Assembly (NCBI GenBank): GCA_003135035.1
Contig: PLDE01000169.1
Location: 1 to 11,185, forward strand
Source of the DNA: Candidatus Dormiibacterota bacterium
Lineage (GTDB): Bacteria; Chloroflexota; Dormibacteria; Aeolococcales; Bog-877
DNA length: 11,185 bases
Direction: 5' to 3'
The position numbers and the translations under genes are program-made. Of this stretch, positions 1-6,093 are shown in pieces; positions within the stretch are counted from its first letter, which is position 1; the number at the start of each line of letters is the position of its first letter. The notes under the pieces were generated by a model that saw only the letters and a program-made list of their open reading frames with translations, was not told the origin of the DNA and did not search any database.

Positions 1-394
1 TTGCGCGCCGCTGTCCCGCCCCGGGTCCGAGTGTGGCGTCGCTCTCTAACCCGAACGCGCCCATCGCACGTCGTAGATCGGAAACCGAGGTGGCGGCGGC
101 GGAGATGGCCCTCATCCGCTCGTACACCGTGGCCATCGGCAGGGACGGCGGCCGTCCTCGGTTCTGTCCAAGCGGTTGAACCGGCGGGGACAGCACCGAG
201 GCCAACAGTTCGGCCGGCGGGATACCGCTGCGCACCTGCGCTGCCGCGGTGGCACCGGCCGAGGTGCCGATCACCAAATCGGCGATCTCTGTCATATCGA
301 GACCAGCTTCGGCCAAGCCTGCGATGATACCGATCTCCCACGCATTTCCGGCAGCCCCACCACCACCGAGAACCAGAGCAACGTTGTGAACCAT
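1..394 (-). CDS. Patatin-like phospholipase family protein, N-terminal part (runs off left edge)
   Basis: The first 131 codons of a minus-strand gene are present; the rest lies beyond position 1. Reading from ATG at 394, the protein begins MVHNVALVLGGGGAAGNAWE. The glycine run at residues 10-13, followed by AAG, is the oxyanion-hole signature of patatins. The segment VIGTSAG at residues 41-47 is the nucleophile elbow GxSxG, with Ser45 as the predicted catalytic serine. The catalytic Asp (usually in a DGG/DGA motif) would lie outside the window. Family members are Ser-Asp lipid acyl hydrolases; the substrate cannot be told here. An in-frame TGA lies 15 nt upstream of the ATG, so the start cannot be much earlier, although no good Shine-Dalgarno is seen right before it (an AGGAGGG lies about 30 nt upstream, too far). 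This is a clear family call with unknown physiological role. Confidence 0.92.
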   Translation of the reverse strand, partial: MVHNVALVLGGGGAAGNAWEIGIIAGLAEAGLDMTEIADLVIGTSAGATAAAQVRSGIPPAELLASVLSPPVQPLGQNRGRPPSLPMATVYERMRAISAAATSVSDLRRAMGAFGLESDATLGPGAGQRRA

Positions 395-518
395 CTGCCC
401 ACTATTTCAGCCCGTGGACCCTCCTGTCCATCGAAATACCAAGACCGTGCCTTACGGCCGGTTTCCGTTTATAGGGATGCCCCGTCAGGCAGTGTCAGCC
501 ACGCCTACCTCGATAGTT

Positions 519-611
519 TCAGGCAGCCCGTCCAGGGTTGCCTCTCAGCGACCCAGGCCGCGGGCGATGAACGCTGAGATGAGCTTCGCCAAAACTACGG
601 ATTTCCCGTCC
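519..611. repeat. Diverged intergenic direct repeat, copy 1
   Basis: This 93-bp stretch matches 2029-2119 in the same orientation. By hand alignment about 69 of 91 positions agree, with a single 2-nt gap. Shared blocks include TCAGGCAGC, GCGACCC, ATGAG, TTCGC, AAAACTAC, ATTT and CGTCC. The two copies lie on either side of the cNMP-domain gene, 1.5 kb apart. Weak similarity may extend left to GCCTA at 503 (GCCTA at 2013 in copy 2). The strongest block runs from about 569 to 611. What the element is cannot be told: it may be a dispersed genomic repeat, the remnant of a mobile element, or the tail of a duplicated small gene. Confidence 0.72.
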
Positions 612-685
612 CGGGCGGCGCCAGTCTCCCCCGCCCTACATCCAGACGCGCCGAACCCGGGAAGACTGCCTACGTTGTCTACCCC

Positions 686-717
686 CCTCGGCACCGGGGC
701 GGGATCTTACTCCGAGG
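686..717 (-). terminator. Possible terminator hairpin after the cNMP-domain gene
   Basis: CCTCGG at 686-691 is complementary to CCGAGG at 712-717, with a 20-nt loop that is itself GC-rich. It begins about 12 nt beyond the stop codon of the minus-strand gene at 729. No T-run follows, so intrinsic termination is only a guess. Confidence 0.25.
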
Positions 718-728
718 CTCCAAAGCCA

Positions 729-1724
729 TTAGGCGCCCGGCGACGCCTCCTCACGGCGATGCTCCCGGCTGAGTTCTAGCCGGTCGGCCTCCGCCAGACG
801 ATCAGCATCTGCAATCGCGACCCGGCATGGCGTAATCGCCCGAAGCGTGGCAGTCCGCCGACCTGCCTCGAAGGCGGCACGCTCGCCCAGGATGGCGCCG
901 GGACCGATCTCCGCGACTACCTTGCCATCCACCTCAGCGGCCAATGTCCCATCGAGAAGGAGGAAAACCTGGTCGCCGAGGTCTCCCTGCTCCACCAGGG
1001 TCGCGCCCTTGGCGACCGACCGAATCGACCGGTCACTCTTCATGATGAGCGGTGAGAGTTCGCGCTCCAGGGCCGTCTCCACCTCAGTCATCAGCGCCGG
1101 GGAGTCTTGGTCACCCCACGGGGTGCGCTCTCCGAAGGCTTGGTTCCACCAGGTCCGGAAGTCCATCAGGCCCGACTTCTGGACCAGCTTTCCGTCTCGG
1201 TCGTAGACCCAGTGTCGGGGGAAGGTGCTGGCACCGAGGACCGCACCGGTGCTGCTCCCATCGACGTTGATCGTGAGTCGAAGGGTGGTCCACACGATCG
1301 GGGAGGCGATCTGGAAGAAGGGACGCCGCGGCACCGGACGCGGCGCCGGGAGCCCGGTGCGGCCCCCGGAAGTCTGGACGAACTGGACTGCACCCTCGCT
1401 GATCGCCGGGGAGCTTTGGCGGTCGGGAAGCATCACCCCAGGCAGGGTGATCGACTTGACCAGGCGGACCGTAGTCGAGCCCATGTAGCCGCTTCCGGAA
1501 TAGCCGCATTCGACGATCTCGCCGCCTTCAACCTCGATCCAGGCTCGAAGCTCATTGGCGAAGCGGAAGCGATCCGCCTGGCGGAGCGCTTGGAGGTCTT
1601 CAATGACGTCGGGAGGAGCCTGGTCGTAGTGGGTGATGCCAGTGTCGAAGGGCATCCTGACCAGAGCGCCAATCGCCTCCGACGGGATCCATGACAGGGA
1701 AGTGACCGACGACTCAATCCTCAT
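729..1724 (-). CDS. Cyclic nucleotide-binding domain protein with a large uncharacterised N-terminal region
   Basis: This gene encodes a 331-residue protein with no obvious signal peptide or membrane helix. Residues about 232-315 form a Crp/cAMP-type cNMP-binding beta-roll: TLVEQGDLGDQVFLLLDG (242-259) is the typical first half, and GAILGERAAFEAGRRTATLR (277-296) is the phosphate-binding cassette, keeping the Glu (281) and Arg expected of ligand binders. No helix-turn-helix follows, so it is not a Crp-type transcription factor. Residues 1-230 contain Trp- and Tyr-rich stretches such as FPRHWVYDRDGKLVQKSGL (168-186) and HTPWGD-like TPWGDQDSP (201-209). I know this arrangement from actinobacterial proteins annotated only as cNMP-domain proteins, and the N-terminal function is unknown. 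ATG 1724 is preceded by GAGGT about 4 nt upstream, supporting the start. The gene appears monocistronic, divergent from the transporter at 2366, and sits between two related repeats. Confidence 0.88.
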   Translation of the reverse strand: MRIESSVTSLSWIPSEAIGALVRMPFDTGITHYDQAPPDVIEDLQALRQADRFRFANELRAWIEVEGGEIVECGYSGSGYMGSTTVRLVKSITLPGVMLPDRQSSPAISEGAVQFVQTSGGRTGLPAPRPVPRRPFFQIASPIVWTTLRLTINVDGSSTGAVLGASTFPRHWVYDRDGKLVQKSGLMDFRTWWNQAFGERTPWGDQDSPALMTEVETALERELSPLIMKSDRSIRSVAKGATLVEQGDLGDQVFLLLDGTLAAEVDGKVVAEIGPGAILGERAAFEAGRRTATLRAITPCRVAIADADRLAEADRLELSREHRREEASPGA

Positions 1725-1817
1725 GGTGACCTCAGGTGCTGAATGGTCCAGCTCAGGCGGGGTTCATTCATCCCCTTGGCGAAGGATATGGCTAACCCAG
1801 CCGCCTATACACGATTT

Positions 1818-1834
1818 TGGGCAACGTCTGCCCA
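1818..1834. promoter_or_regulatory. Inverted repeat TGGGCA-N5-TGCCCA, possible operator
   Basis: A perfect 6-bp inverted repeat with a 5-nt spacer lies 94 bp upstream of the cNMP-gene start. It could be a regulator-binding site or a small hairpin. No matching promoter boxes could be assigned around it. Confidence 0.3.
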
Positions 1835-1873
1835 GTGAGCCTCGATTGCAACTCAGCAGCCTCGCACCGGACC

Positions 1874-1923
1874 CTGTGATGGATCGACTCTCGGCCCGCA
1901 GCACCGGCGAATCCCTATCACAG
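1874..1923. repeat. Nested inverted repeat (11-bp stem with a 2-nt bulge)
   Basis: CTGTGAT (1874-1880) followed directly by GGAT (1881-1884) pairs with ATCC (1911-1914), CT bulge, ATCACAG (1917-1923). The outer 7 bp and inner 4 bp are perfect, and the 26-nt loop contains a further short CGG/CCG pairing. As RNA this would fold into a compact hairpin. The half-sites TGTGA and TCACA resemble Crp-type half-sites but are much too far apart for one dimer. Confidence 0.5.
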
Positions 1924-2028
1924 TCGCGAAATCACTCAGGATGAAGGTTGGGCATGACCGCGAGCGATGGCCGATCATCTGCTGCCGCTCCCCGTCGGGG
2001 GCAACTGGCTGGGCCTAGCAGGGCGAGG

Positions 2029-2119
2029 TCAGGCAGCTCACTCAGGGGCGCCTGTCCGCGACCCGAGCCGTGGGACAAATGCCGAAATGAGATTCGCTAA
2101 AACTACTAATTTGTCGTCC
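2029..2119. repeat. Diverged intergenic direct repeat, copy 2
   Basis: This 91-bp stretch is the partner of 519-611, in the same orientation. In this copy the ends of the core, GACAAAT (2074-2080) and ATTTGTC (2109-2115), form a perfect 7-bp inverted repeat that copy 1 does not keep. Directly after it, GAGCGGCTCCAAACGCCATT (2129-2148) resembles GAGGCTCCAAAGCCATT at 714-730. In copy 1 that second block is separated by about 100 bp and overlaps the cNMP-gene stop codon. Confidence 0.72.
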
Positions 2120-2222
2120 TGGCCGCCTGAGCGGCTCCAAACGCCATTTCGACCCCTCGAGAGGGCGGCCGTCAGCTGGAAGCACGTCTAGCAGCCTGGA
2201 TCAGTGGGTCAAGCTAGGCCGC

Positions 2223-2280
2223 TCTGGCTCCTCCACCCTCCCCCTAGGCGCGCTGAAGCGGGCTGGGAGGTTCAGCCAGA
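2223..2280. repeat. Nested inverted repeat (12-bp stem with a 3-nt bulge) upstream of the transporter
   Basis: TCTGGCT (2223-2229) plus CCTCC (2230-2234) pairs with GGAGG (2266-2270), TTC bulge, AGCCAGA (2274-2280). The loop contains a further CGC-TGAA-GCG mini-hairpin. It ends about 85 nt before the transporter start. It could be a structured leader, an end-of-transcript hairpin or a protein-binding site; no T-run follows. Confidence 0.45.
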
Positions 2281-2353
2281 TCTGAGAAGTTAGGGAGACC
2301 AGGACGCGTTCCGTCCCCTTCCGATGCGATGAGACCTGCCAGCAACGCTCGCC

Positions 2354-2366
2354 TAGACTTCCGGCG
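2354..2366 (+). promoter_or_regulatory. Likely -10 box of a leaderless transporter transcript
   Basis: TAGACT at 2354-2359 fits the TANNNT -10 consensus of high-GC Gram-positives. With the usual 6-7 nt spacing, transcription would begin at or beside the GTG at 2366. There is no Shine-Dalgarno before that GTG, which fits leaderless translation. The -35 region (around 2331-2336, GAGACC) is poor. Confidence 0.4.
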
Positions 2367-3616
2367 TGCTGAGTCCCTTGGCGGAAGCGCTGGCCAGCCT
2401 GCTGCTTCTCGCGACCTTGGTCTGCGCGGTACTCCGACCCCGGGGCTTCTCGGAGGCCCTTGTGGCTCTGCCGGCCGCCGGCTTGCTCTTGTTGCTCGGA
2501 GTCCTGCCCCTCAAGCCGGCCGGCCTCGAGGTCAGGAGCCTGGCGCCGACTCTGGGCTTCCTGGCCGCCGTCTTCCTGCTCGCCAAAATGTGCGATCGCT
2601 ACGGCCTCTTCGAGGCGGCGGGGGCATGGATGGCCCGAGGCTCGCGGGGCAGGCCGATCGCCCTCCTGGCTCTGGTCTTTGCCGTCGCCAGCACGGTGAC
2701 GGCGGCGCTCAGCCTCGACGCCACGGTGGTGCTCTTGACACCAGTCGTCTTTGCGACCGTGGCCCAGGTTCGAGTACGCCCCCGGCCCCACATCTACGCT
2801 TGCGGTCATCTGGCAAACTCGGCCTCCCTGCTCCTGCCCGTCTCCAACCTCACTAATCTCCTAGCGTTCAGTGCCAGCGGGCTCTCCTTCATCCGCTTCG
2901 GGGCGACCATGGCGCTGCCCTGGCTGGCGGCGATCGCGGTGGAGTGGTTGGTGCTGCGGCGCTTCTTCGCCAGCGACCTGGTAGAAGACGGCCAGCCGGT
3001 CGCCCGCACAGCCCGCCCACTTCCCGTCTTCGCCTGCGTAGTTGTGGCGCTCACGCTGATCGGATTTGTCGTCACATCCCTGGTCCATGTCGCGCCCGCT
3101 TTCGCAGCCCTAGGTGGTGCCCTCCTACTTGCCCTGCCCGCCTTGTTCAAGCGCCAGATCGCGGCCCGCGATGTCGGCCGCGCCCTCGAGATTCCCTTCC
3201 TGGCTTTCGTACTGGCGCTCGGACTCATCGTCAAAGCCCTCTCGCTGCACGGGCTCGGCTCGCTCGTCGCCCACCTCATGCCGGGCGGGGCCTCGCTCGG
3301 CGCTCTGCTCCTGATCGCGGTGATCGCGGCTGTGCTTGCCAACCTCATCAACAACATCGCGGCTGTACTTCTCCTTCTCCCGGCGGCGGCGGCCGTCGGT
3401 GTCGGGCCCGTGCTCGCGGTCCTGATCGGAGTCAACACCGGGCCCAACCTGACCTACGTCGGCTCCCTGGCAACCCTGCTTTGGCGCCGCGTCGTCCGCG
3501 AGCAGGGAGAGGACCTTCCGCTGTGGGAGTTCATGCGCTTGGGCGCCATCACCGTTCCCCTGGTGCTGGTCGCCGCTACGGTTGCCCTCTGGATCTCGCT
3601 ACGGCTGGTGGGATGA
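2366..3616 (+). CDS. ArsB/SLC13-type ion transporter (membrane permease)
   Basis: This gene encodes a 416-residue, very hydrophobic protein with roughly 10-12 membrane helices and two similar halves, as in the ion transporter superfamily (ArsB, NhaD, SLC13). Half 1 carries LSLDATVVLLTPV (116-126 region) and the hairpin-type motif NSASLLLPVSNLTNLLAF (151-168). Half 2 carries NLINNIAAVLLLLP (326-339) and GVNTGPNLTYVGSLATLLW (355-373). These correspond to the paired Asn-rich re-entrant motifs of ArsB, where the last is typically GxxxGPxxTxxGSLATLLW. Length and motifs fit an arsenite/antimonite efflux permease, but no arsR, arsC, arsM or arsA gene lies nearby, so another anion or dicarboxylate is possible. 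The GTG start at 2366 has no Shine-Dalgarno and follows a TANNNT box, suggesting leaderless translation. It is probably a single-gene unit, since 164 bp and a new promoter separate it from the next gene. Confidence 0.85.
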   Translation: MLSPLAEALASLLLLATLVCAVLRPRGFSEALVALPAAGLLLLLGVLPLKPAGLEVRSLAPTLGFLAAVFLLAKMCDRYGLFEAAGAWMARGSRGRPIALLALVFAVASTVTAALSLDATVVLLTPVVFATVAQVRVRPRPHIYACGHLANSASLLLPVSNLTNLLAFSASGLSFIRFGATMALPWLAAIAVEWLVLRRFFASDLVEDGQPVARTARPLPVFACVVVALTLIGFVVTSLVHVAPAFAALGGALLLALPALFKRQIAARDVGRALEIPFLAFVLALGLIVKALSLHGLGSLVAHLMPGGASLGALLLIAVIAAVLANLINNIAAVLLLLPAAAAVGVGPVLAVLIGVNTGPNLTYVGSLATLLWRRVVREQGEDLPLWEFMRLGAITVPLVLVAATVALWISLRLVG

Positions 3617-3672
3617 GCCCCGCGAAGACCCCCAATTCCGCGGTTTCGCTCTGCCGGGCAACAGGGACTACC

Positions 3673-3691
3673 AGCCGCCGTGGTCGGCGCT
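3673..3691 (+). terminator. Weak hairpin downstream of the transporter gene
   Basis: GCCG-containing arm (3673-3680) and CGGCGCT (3685-3691) form a short GC-rich stem with a one-base bulge and TGGT loop, 57 nt after the stop codon. It is followed by TAATTCGGG, not a T-run. It may slow or end transcription before the TetR promoter; the evidence is weak. Confidence 0.25.
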
Positions 3692-3743
3692 AATTCGGGC
3701 GGGTTCTCCCCGGTGTCACGGAATTGATGCATAGAGTGAAGGT

Positions 3744-3773
3744 TTGCACACCGTGCAATTAGCCTGATAGGAT
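3744..3773 (+). promoter_or_regulatory. TetR promoter with overlapping 15-bp palindromic operator
   Basis: TTGCAC-ACC-GTGCAA (3744-3758) is a perfect inverted repeat. Its left arm sits at the -35 position, 18 nt upstream of a TANNNT -10 box, TAGGAT (3768-3773). Transcription would start at about 3780-3781, on or next to the GTG start codon of the TetR gene, which has no Shine-Dalgarno. A TetR dimer bound here would block RNA polymerase, the standard autorepression arrangement. The palindrome is seen directly; the binding and leaderless start are inferred. Confidence 0.65.
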
Positions 3774-3780
3774 TCACCCC

Positions 3781-4491
3781 GTGGAACACAACCTGGGGCG
3801 CCGGGACCGGAAGAAAATCGCCTCGAGACGGTCGCTACAGGCAGCCGCCGTCCGGCTGGTGGCCGACCGGGGCCTCAAGCACGTCACGGTGGAGGACATC
3901 GCCGAGGCGGCGGACGTCTCGGTGCGCACGTTCTTCAACTACTTCTCCTCCAAGGAAGAGGCCATAGTCGGTCTCGATCCTGAGCAAGCAGCTGAACTGC
4001 GTCAGTCCCTACTCGCTCGCCCGGCGGATGAGCCCCCTCTCGTCGCGGTGCGGAACGTCTTGGTTGCCCTAGCTGCCCCCTTGGCGGAGCGTCAGGAAGA
4101 TTGGCTGCTGCACATGCAAGTTGTCAGGCAGGAGCCGAGTCTCCTCCCCAGCCTGCTGGCATCTTTCGCGGCGCATGAGCGCAACCTGATCGAGGCGCTT
4201 GCGGAGAGGACCAAGACTGACCCGGACCGCGACCTCTACCCAGCGCTGGTGGCCGCCGCCTCGATGGCTGCGTTTCGGGTGGCGATGACCCACTGGCGAA
4301 ACTGGGAAGGGAAGCGGTCCCTGGCACATCTGGTTGAATCGGCCTTCGCGCAGTGCGCTGCCGGACTTCCGGCGCCGTTATCCGCCAAGCCCTCCAGCGG
4401 GCGCGCCCCGGCGTTCCCTGCTAGGGGTGGAATCAGGCCGGGCGTGGCAGCTGCGCCCGGCTCCGGGTCCCACATCGGAGTGGGCAGGTGA
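3781..4491 (+). CDS. TetR/AcrR-family transcriptional regulator of the efflux operon
   Basis: This gene encodes a 236-residue regulator. The N-terminal DNA-binding domain spans residues about 8-60, with the helix-turn-helix VTVEDIAEAADVSVRTFFNYF at 35-55, a textbook TetR motif. The C-terminal part (about 75-195) is the ligand-binding and dimerisation domain. Its start and the MTHWRNW segment near its end look like the actinobacterial group whose C-terminal domain is described as acyl-CoA-like ligand-binding (MftR type); this is from memory and the ligand is unproven. Residues about 195-236 form a Pro/Gly/Ala/Ser-rich tail that is longer than usual. The GTG start at 3781 follows a -10-like box by 7 nt, with no ribosome-binding site. 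The stop codon overlaps the next start as GTGA, so regulator and pump are translationally coupled. It likely represses itself and both downstream exporters through the palindrome at 3744-3758. Confidence 0.93.
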   Translation: MEHNLGRRDRKKIASRRSLQAAAVRLVADRGLKHVTVEDIAEAADVSVRTFFNYFSSKEEAIVGLDPEQAAELRQSLLARPADEPPLVAVRNVLVALAAPLAERQEDWLLHMQVVRQEPSLLPSLLASFAAHERNLIEALAERTKTDPDRDLYPALVAAASMAAFRVAMTHWRNWEGKRSLAHLVESAFAQCAAGLPAPLSAKPSSGRAPAFPARGGIRPGVAAAPGSGSHIGVGR

Positions 4492-6053
4492 ACGACCAGG
4501 CTGATCCCGGAGTTGCCGCTGTCCTGAGCCACCGGCGCGTGCTGCTGGTCATCGGCGCTCTGATGTTGGGCATGCTCCTCGCCGCCCTGGATCAGACCAT
4601 CGTGGCCACGGCACTGCCCACCATCGCCGGCGATCTCCACGGGCTTTCCCACCTCTCCTGGGTGGTGACCGGCTACCTGCTGGCGGCCACGGTGTCGACC
4701 CCGCTGTGGGGAAAGCTGGGCGACATGTACGGCCGGAAGATCTTCTTCCAGGCGGCCATCGTCATCTTTTTGATCGGCTCGGCGCTGTCCGGATTGAGCT
4801 CCTCGATGATCGAGCTGATCGGCTTCCGAGCTCTCCAGGGACTGGGCGCGGGCGGGTTGATGGTGGGGGCGCAAGCCATCATCGGCGATGTCGTGCCGCC
4901 TCGCGACCGAGGCAAGTATCAGGGGATCTTCGGCGCCGTTTTCGGTCTCTCCAGCGTCGCCGGCCCGCTGCTCGGTGGCTTCTTTGTCCAGAACCTCTCC
5001 TGGCATTGGATCTTCTACATCAACCTGCCCATTGGGGCCATCGCCCTGGTGGTCACCACCGGTGCTTTGCCTAGCGCCTTGAGGCGGGTCCAGCACGTCA
5101 TCGACTACATCGGTGCGCTCCTGCTGGCCGGAGGCGTCACCTGTCTGGTGCTCCTGACCACGCTGGGCGGCACGACCTTCCCCTGGGGTTCCGCGCCGAT
5201 CGCGATCCTGGCCGTGCTCGGTGTCGTCCTGCTGGGCATCTTCGTCCTGGTGGAACGGCGGGCAGCGGAGCCCATCTTGCCTTTGCACCTGTTCCGCAAC
5301 CGGGTCTTCTCCGCCTCCAGCTTGGTTGGCTTCATCGTCGGTTTCTCGATGTTTGGTGCCATCACCTATCTGCCCACCTACCTGCAGGTGGTTCGTGGTG
5401 CCAGCCCCACGAGATCGGGACTTGACCTCCTGCCCCTGATGGCCGGCCTCTTGGTGACCTCGATCGGGTCTGGGCTGCTGATCAGCAAGTGGGGGCGCTA
5501 CAAGATCTTTCCCATCATGGGCACGGCGGTGATGGCTGTCGGCCTCTACCTGTTCTCCCTGCTCGGTCTGACCACCAGCATGTTGACCATCTCGCTGTTC
5601 TTGGTGGTACTCGGCTTGGGCTTGGGCAGTGTGATGCAGGTTCTGGTGATCGCGGTTCAGAACGCGGTACCGCACAGCGAACTCGGGGTGGCCACCTCGG
5701 GAGCAACCTTCTTCCGTTCCATCGGAGGGTCGTTCGGAACCGCGATCTTCGGCGCAATCTTCGCCAACGTGCTCACCGGCAACCTGGTCCACTACCTGGC
5801 CGGGACGCGCTTGCCAGCCGGCTTCAATGGCGCGGCGGGAGCCAGTCCGGCCGCCTTGGCCAAGCTACCTCCGGCGGTCCATGCGGGCTACATCCAAGCC
5901 GTCAACGCCTCACTGCATCCGGTGTTTCTCTGGGCGGTTCCGTTTGCCATCCTCGCCTTCGCCGTCACCTGGTTGCTCAAGGAAGTTCCCCTGCGCAAGA
6001 CGGTGCACGCGCCCCAGCTGGTAACCACTCAACCCGCCGAGCTTGACGCTTGA
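4488..6053 (+). CDS. DHA2 (EmrB/QacA-type, 14-helix) MFS drug exporter
   Basis: This gene encodes a 521-residue inner-membrane, proton-driven exporter. Family marks are clear: LDQTIVATALP at 34-44 (DHA2 motif D1), GKLGDMYGRK at 75-84 (MFS motif A), GLSSVAGPLLGGFF at 153-166 (motif C of exporters) and SWHWIFYINLPIG at 171-183. Length and hydrophobic pattern fit 14 membrane helices. A loop of about 35 residues near 430-470, rich in Ala/Pro, lies before the last helix, as is common in this family. Start GTG 4488 overlaps the TetR stop by 4 nt and has GGAG 7 nt upstream. It shares an operon with TetR and MMPL genes. Substrates of such pumps are usually amphiphilic drugs, dyes or the cell's own secondary metabolites; nothing here picks one. 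Confidence 0.95.
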   Translation: MNDQADPGVAAVLSHRRVLLVIGALMLGMLLAALDQTIVATALPTIAGDLHGLSHLSWVVTGYLLAATVSTPLWGKLGDMYGRKIFFQAAIVIFLIGSALSGLSSSMIELIGFRALQGLGAGGLMVGAQAIIGDVVPPRDRGKYQGIFGAVFGLSSVAGPLLGGFFVQNLSWHWIFYINLPIGAIALVVTTGALPSALRRVQHVIDYIGALLLAGGVTCLVLLTTLGGTTFPWGSAPIAILAVLGVVLLGIFVLVERRAAEPILPLHLFRNRVFSASSLVGFIVGFSMFGAITYLPTYLQVVRGASPTRSGLDLLPLMAGLLVTSIGSGLLISKWGRYKIFPIMGTAVMAVGLYLFSLLGLTTSMLTISLFLVVLGLGLGSVMQVLVIAVQNAVPHSELGVATSGATFFRSIGGSFGTAIFGAIFANVLTGNLVHYLAGTRLPAGFNGAAGASPAALAKLPPAVHAGYIQAVNASLHPVFLWAVPFAILAFAVTWLLKEVPLRKTVHAPQLVTTQPAELDA

Positions 6054-6093
6054 GCGGGTTTGCTGAGGCTGATGGTCAGATAGCCCAGGGTGG

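Larger units (their letters stand above)
395..728. other. Intergenic region between the patatin and cNMP-domain genes
   Basis: This 334-bp gap lies between two minus-strand genes. It holds the first copy of the diverged direct repeat (519-611) and an inverted repeat just beyond the cNMP-gene stop (686-717). Open frames on the plus strand here (for example from ATG 414) show no recognisable protein and overlap the end of the cNMP gene, so I do not call a gene. An 8-bp direct repeat TCAGGCAG occurs at about 485 and again at 519. No convincing promoter for the patatin gene was found. Confidence 0.6.
1725..2365. other. Long divergent intergenic region with repeat and inverted repeats
   Basis: These 641 bp separate the minus-strand cNMP gene from the plus-strand transporter gene, so both promoters should lie here. 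Contents seen: a 17-bp inverted repeat TGGGCA-N5-TGCCCA (1818-1834) about 100 bp upstream of the cNMP gene; a nested inverted repeat at 1874-1923; direct-repeat copy 2 (2029-2119); a second nested inverted repeat at 2223-2280; and a TAGACT -10-like box just before the transporter start. A plus-strand open frame at 1967-2191 has no recognisable product and no convincing ribosome-binding site. I see no tRNA or known riboswitch class. Confidence 0.6.

Noticed and set aside
1756..1776. GGGGTTCATTCATCCCC resembling a tRNA T-arm
   Set aside because: The loop length is wrong for a T-loop, and no acceptor, D or anticodon arm could be placed around it.
1874..1923. Crp-type binding site made of the TGTGA and TCACA half-sites
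   Set aside because: The half-sites are 37 nt apart, where a Crp dimer site needs about 6 nt between them.
1967..2191. Small plus-strand open frame of 74 codons containing repeat copy 2
   Set aside because: There is no ribosome-binding site and no recognisable domain, and the frame shared with copy 1 is broken by a 2-nt gap. It is kept only as part of the repeat finding.
4236..5792. A 518-codon open frame on the minus strand, antisense to the MFS gene
   Set aside because: Its product is charged, Gln/Asp/Gly-rich and low-complexity, with no domain. It is the expected GC-rich shadow of the clear MFS coding frame on the other strand.
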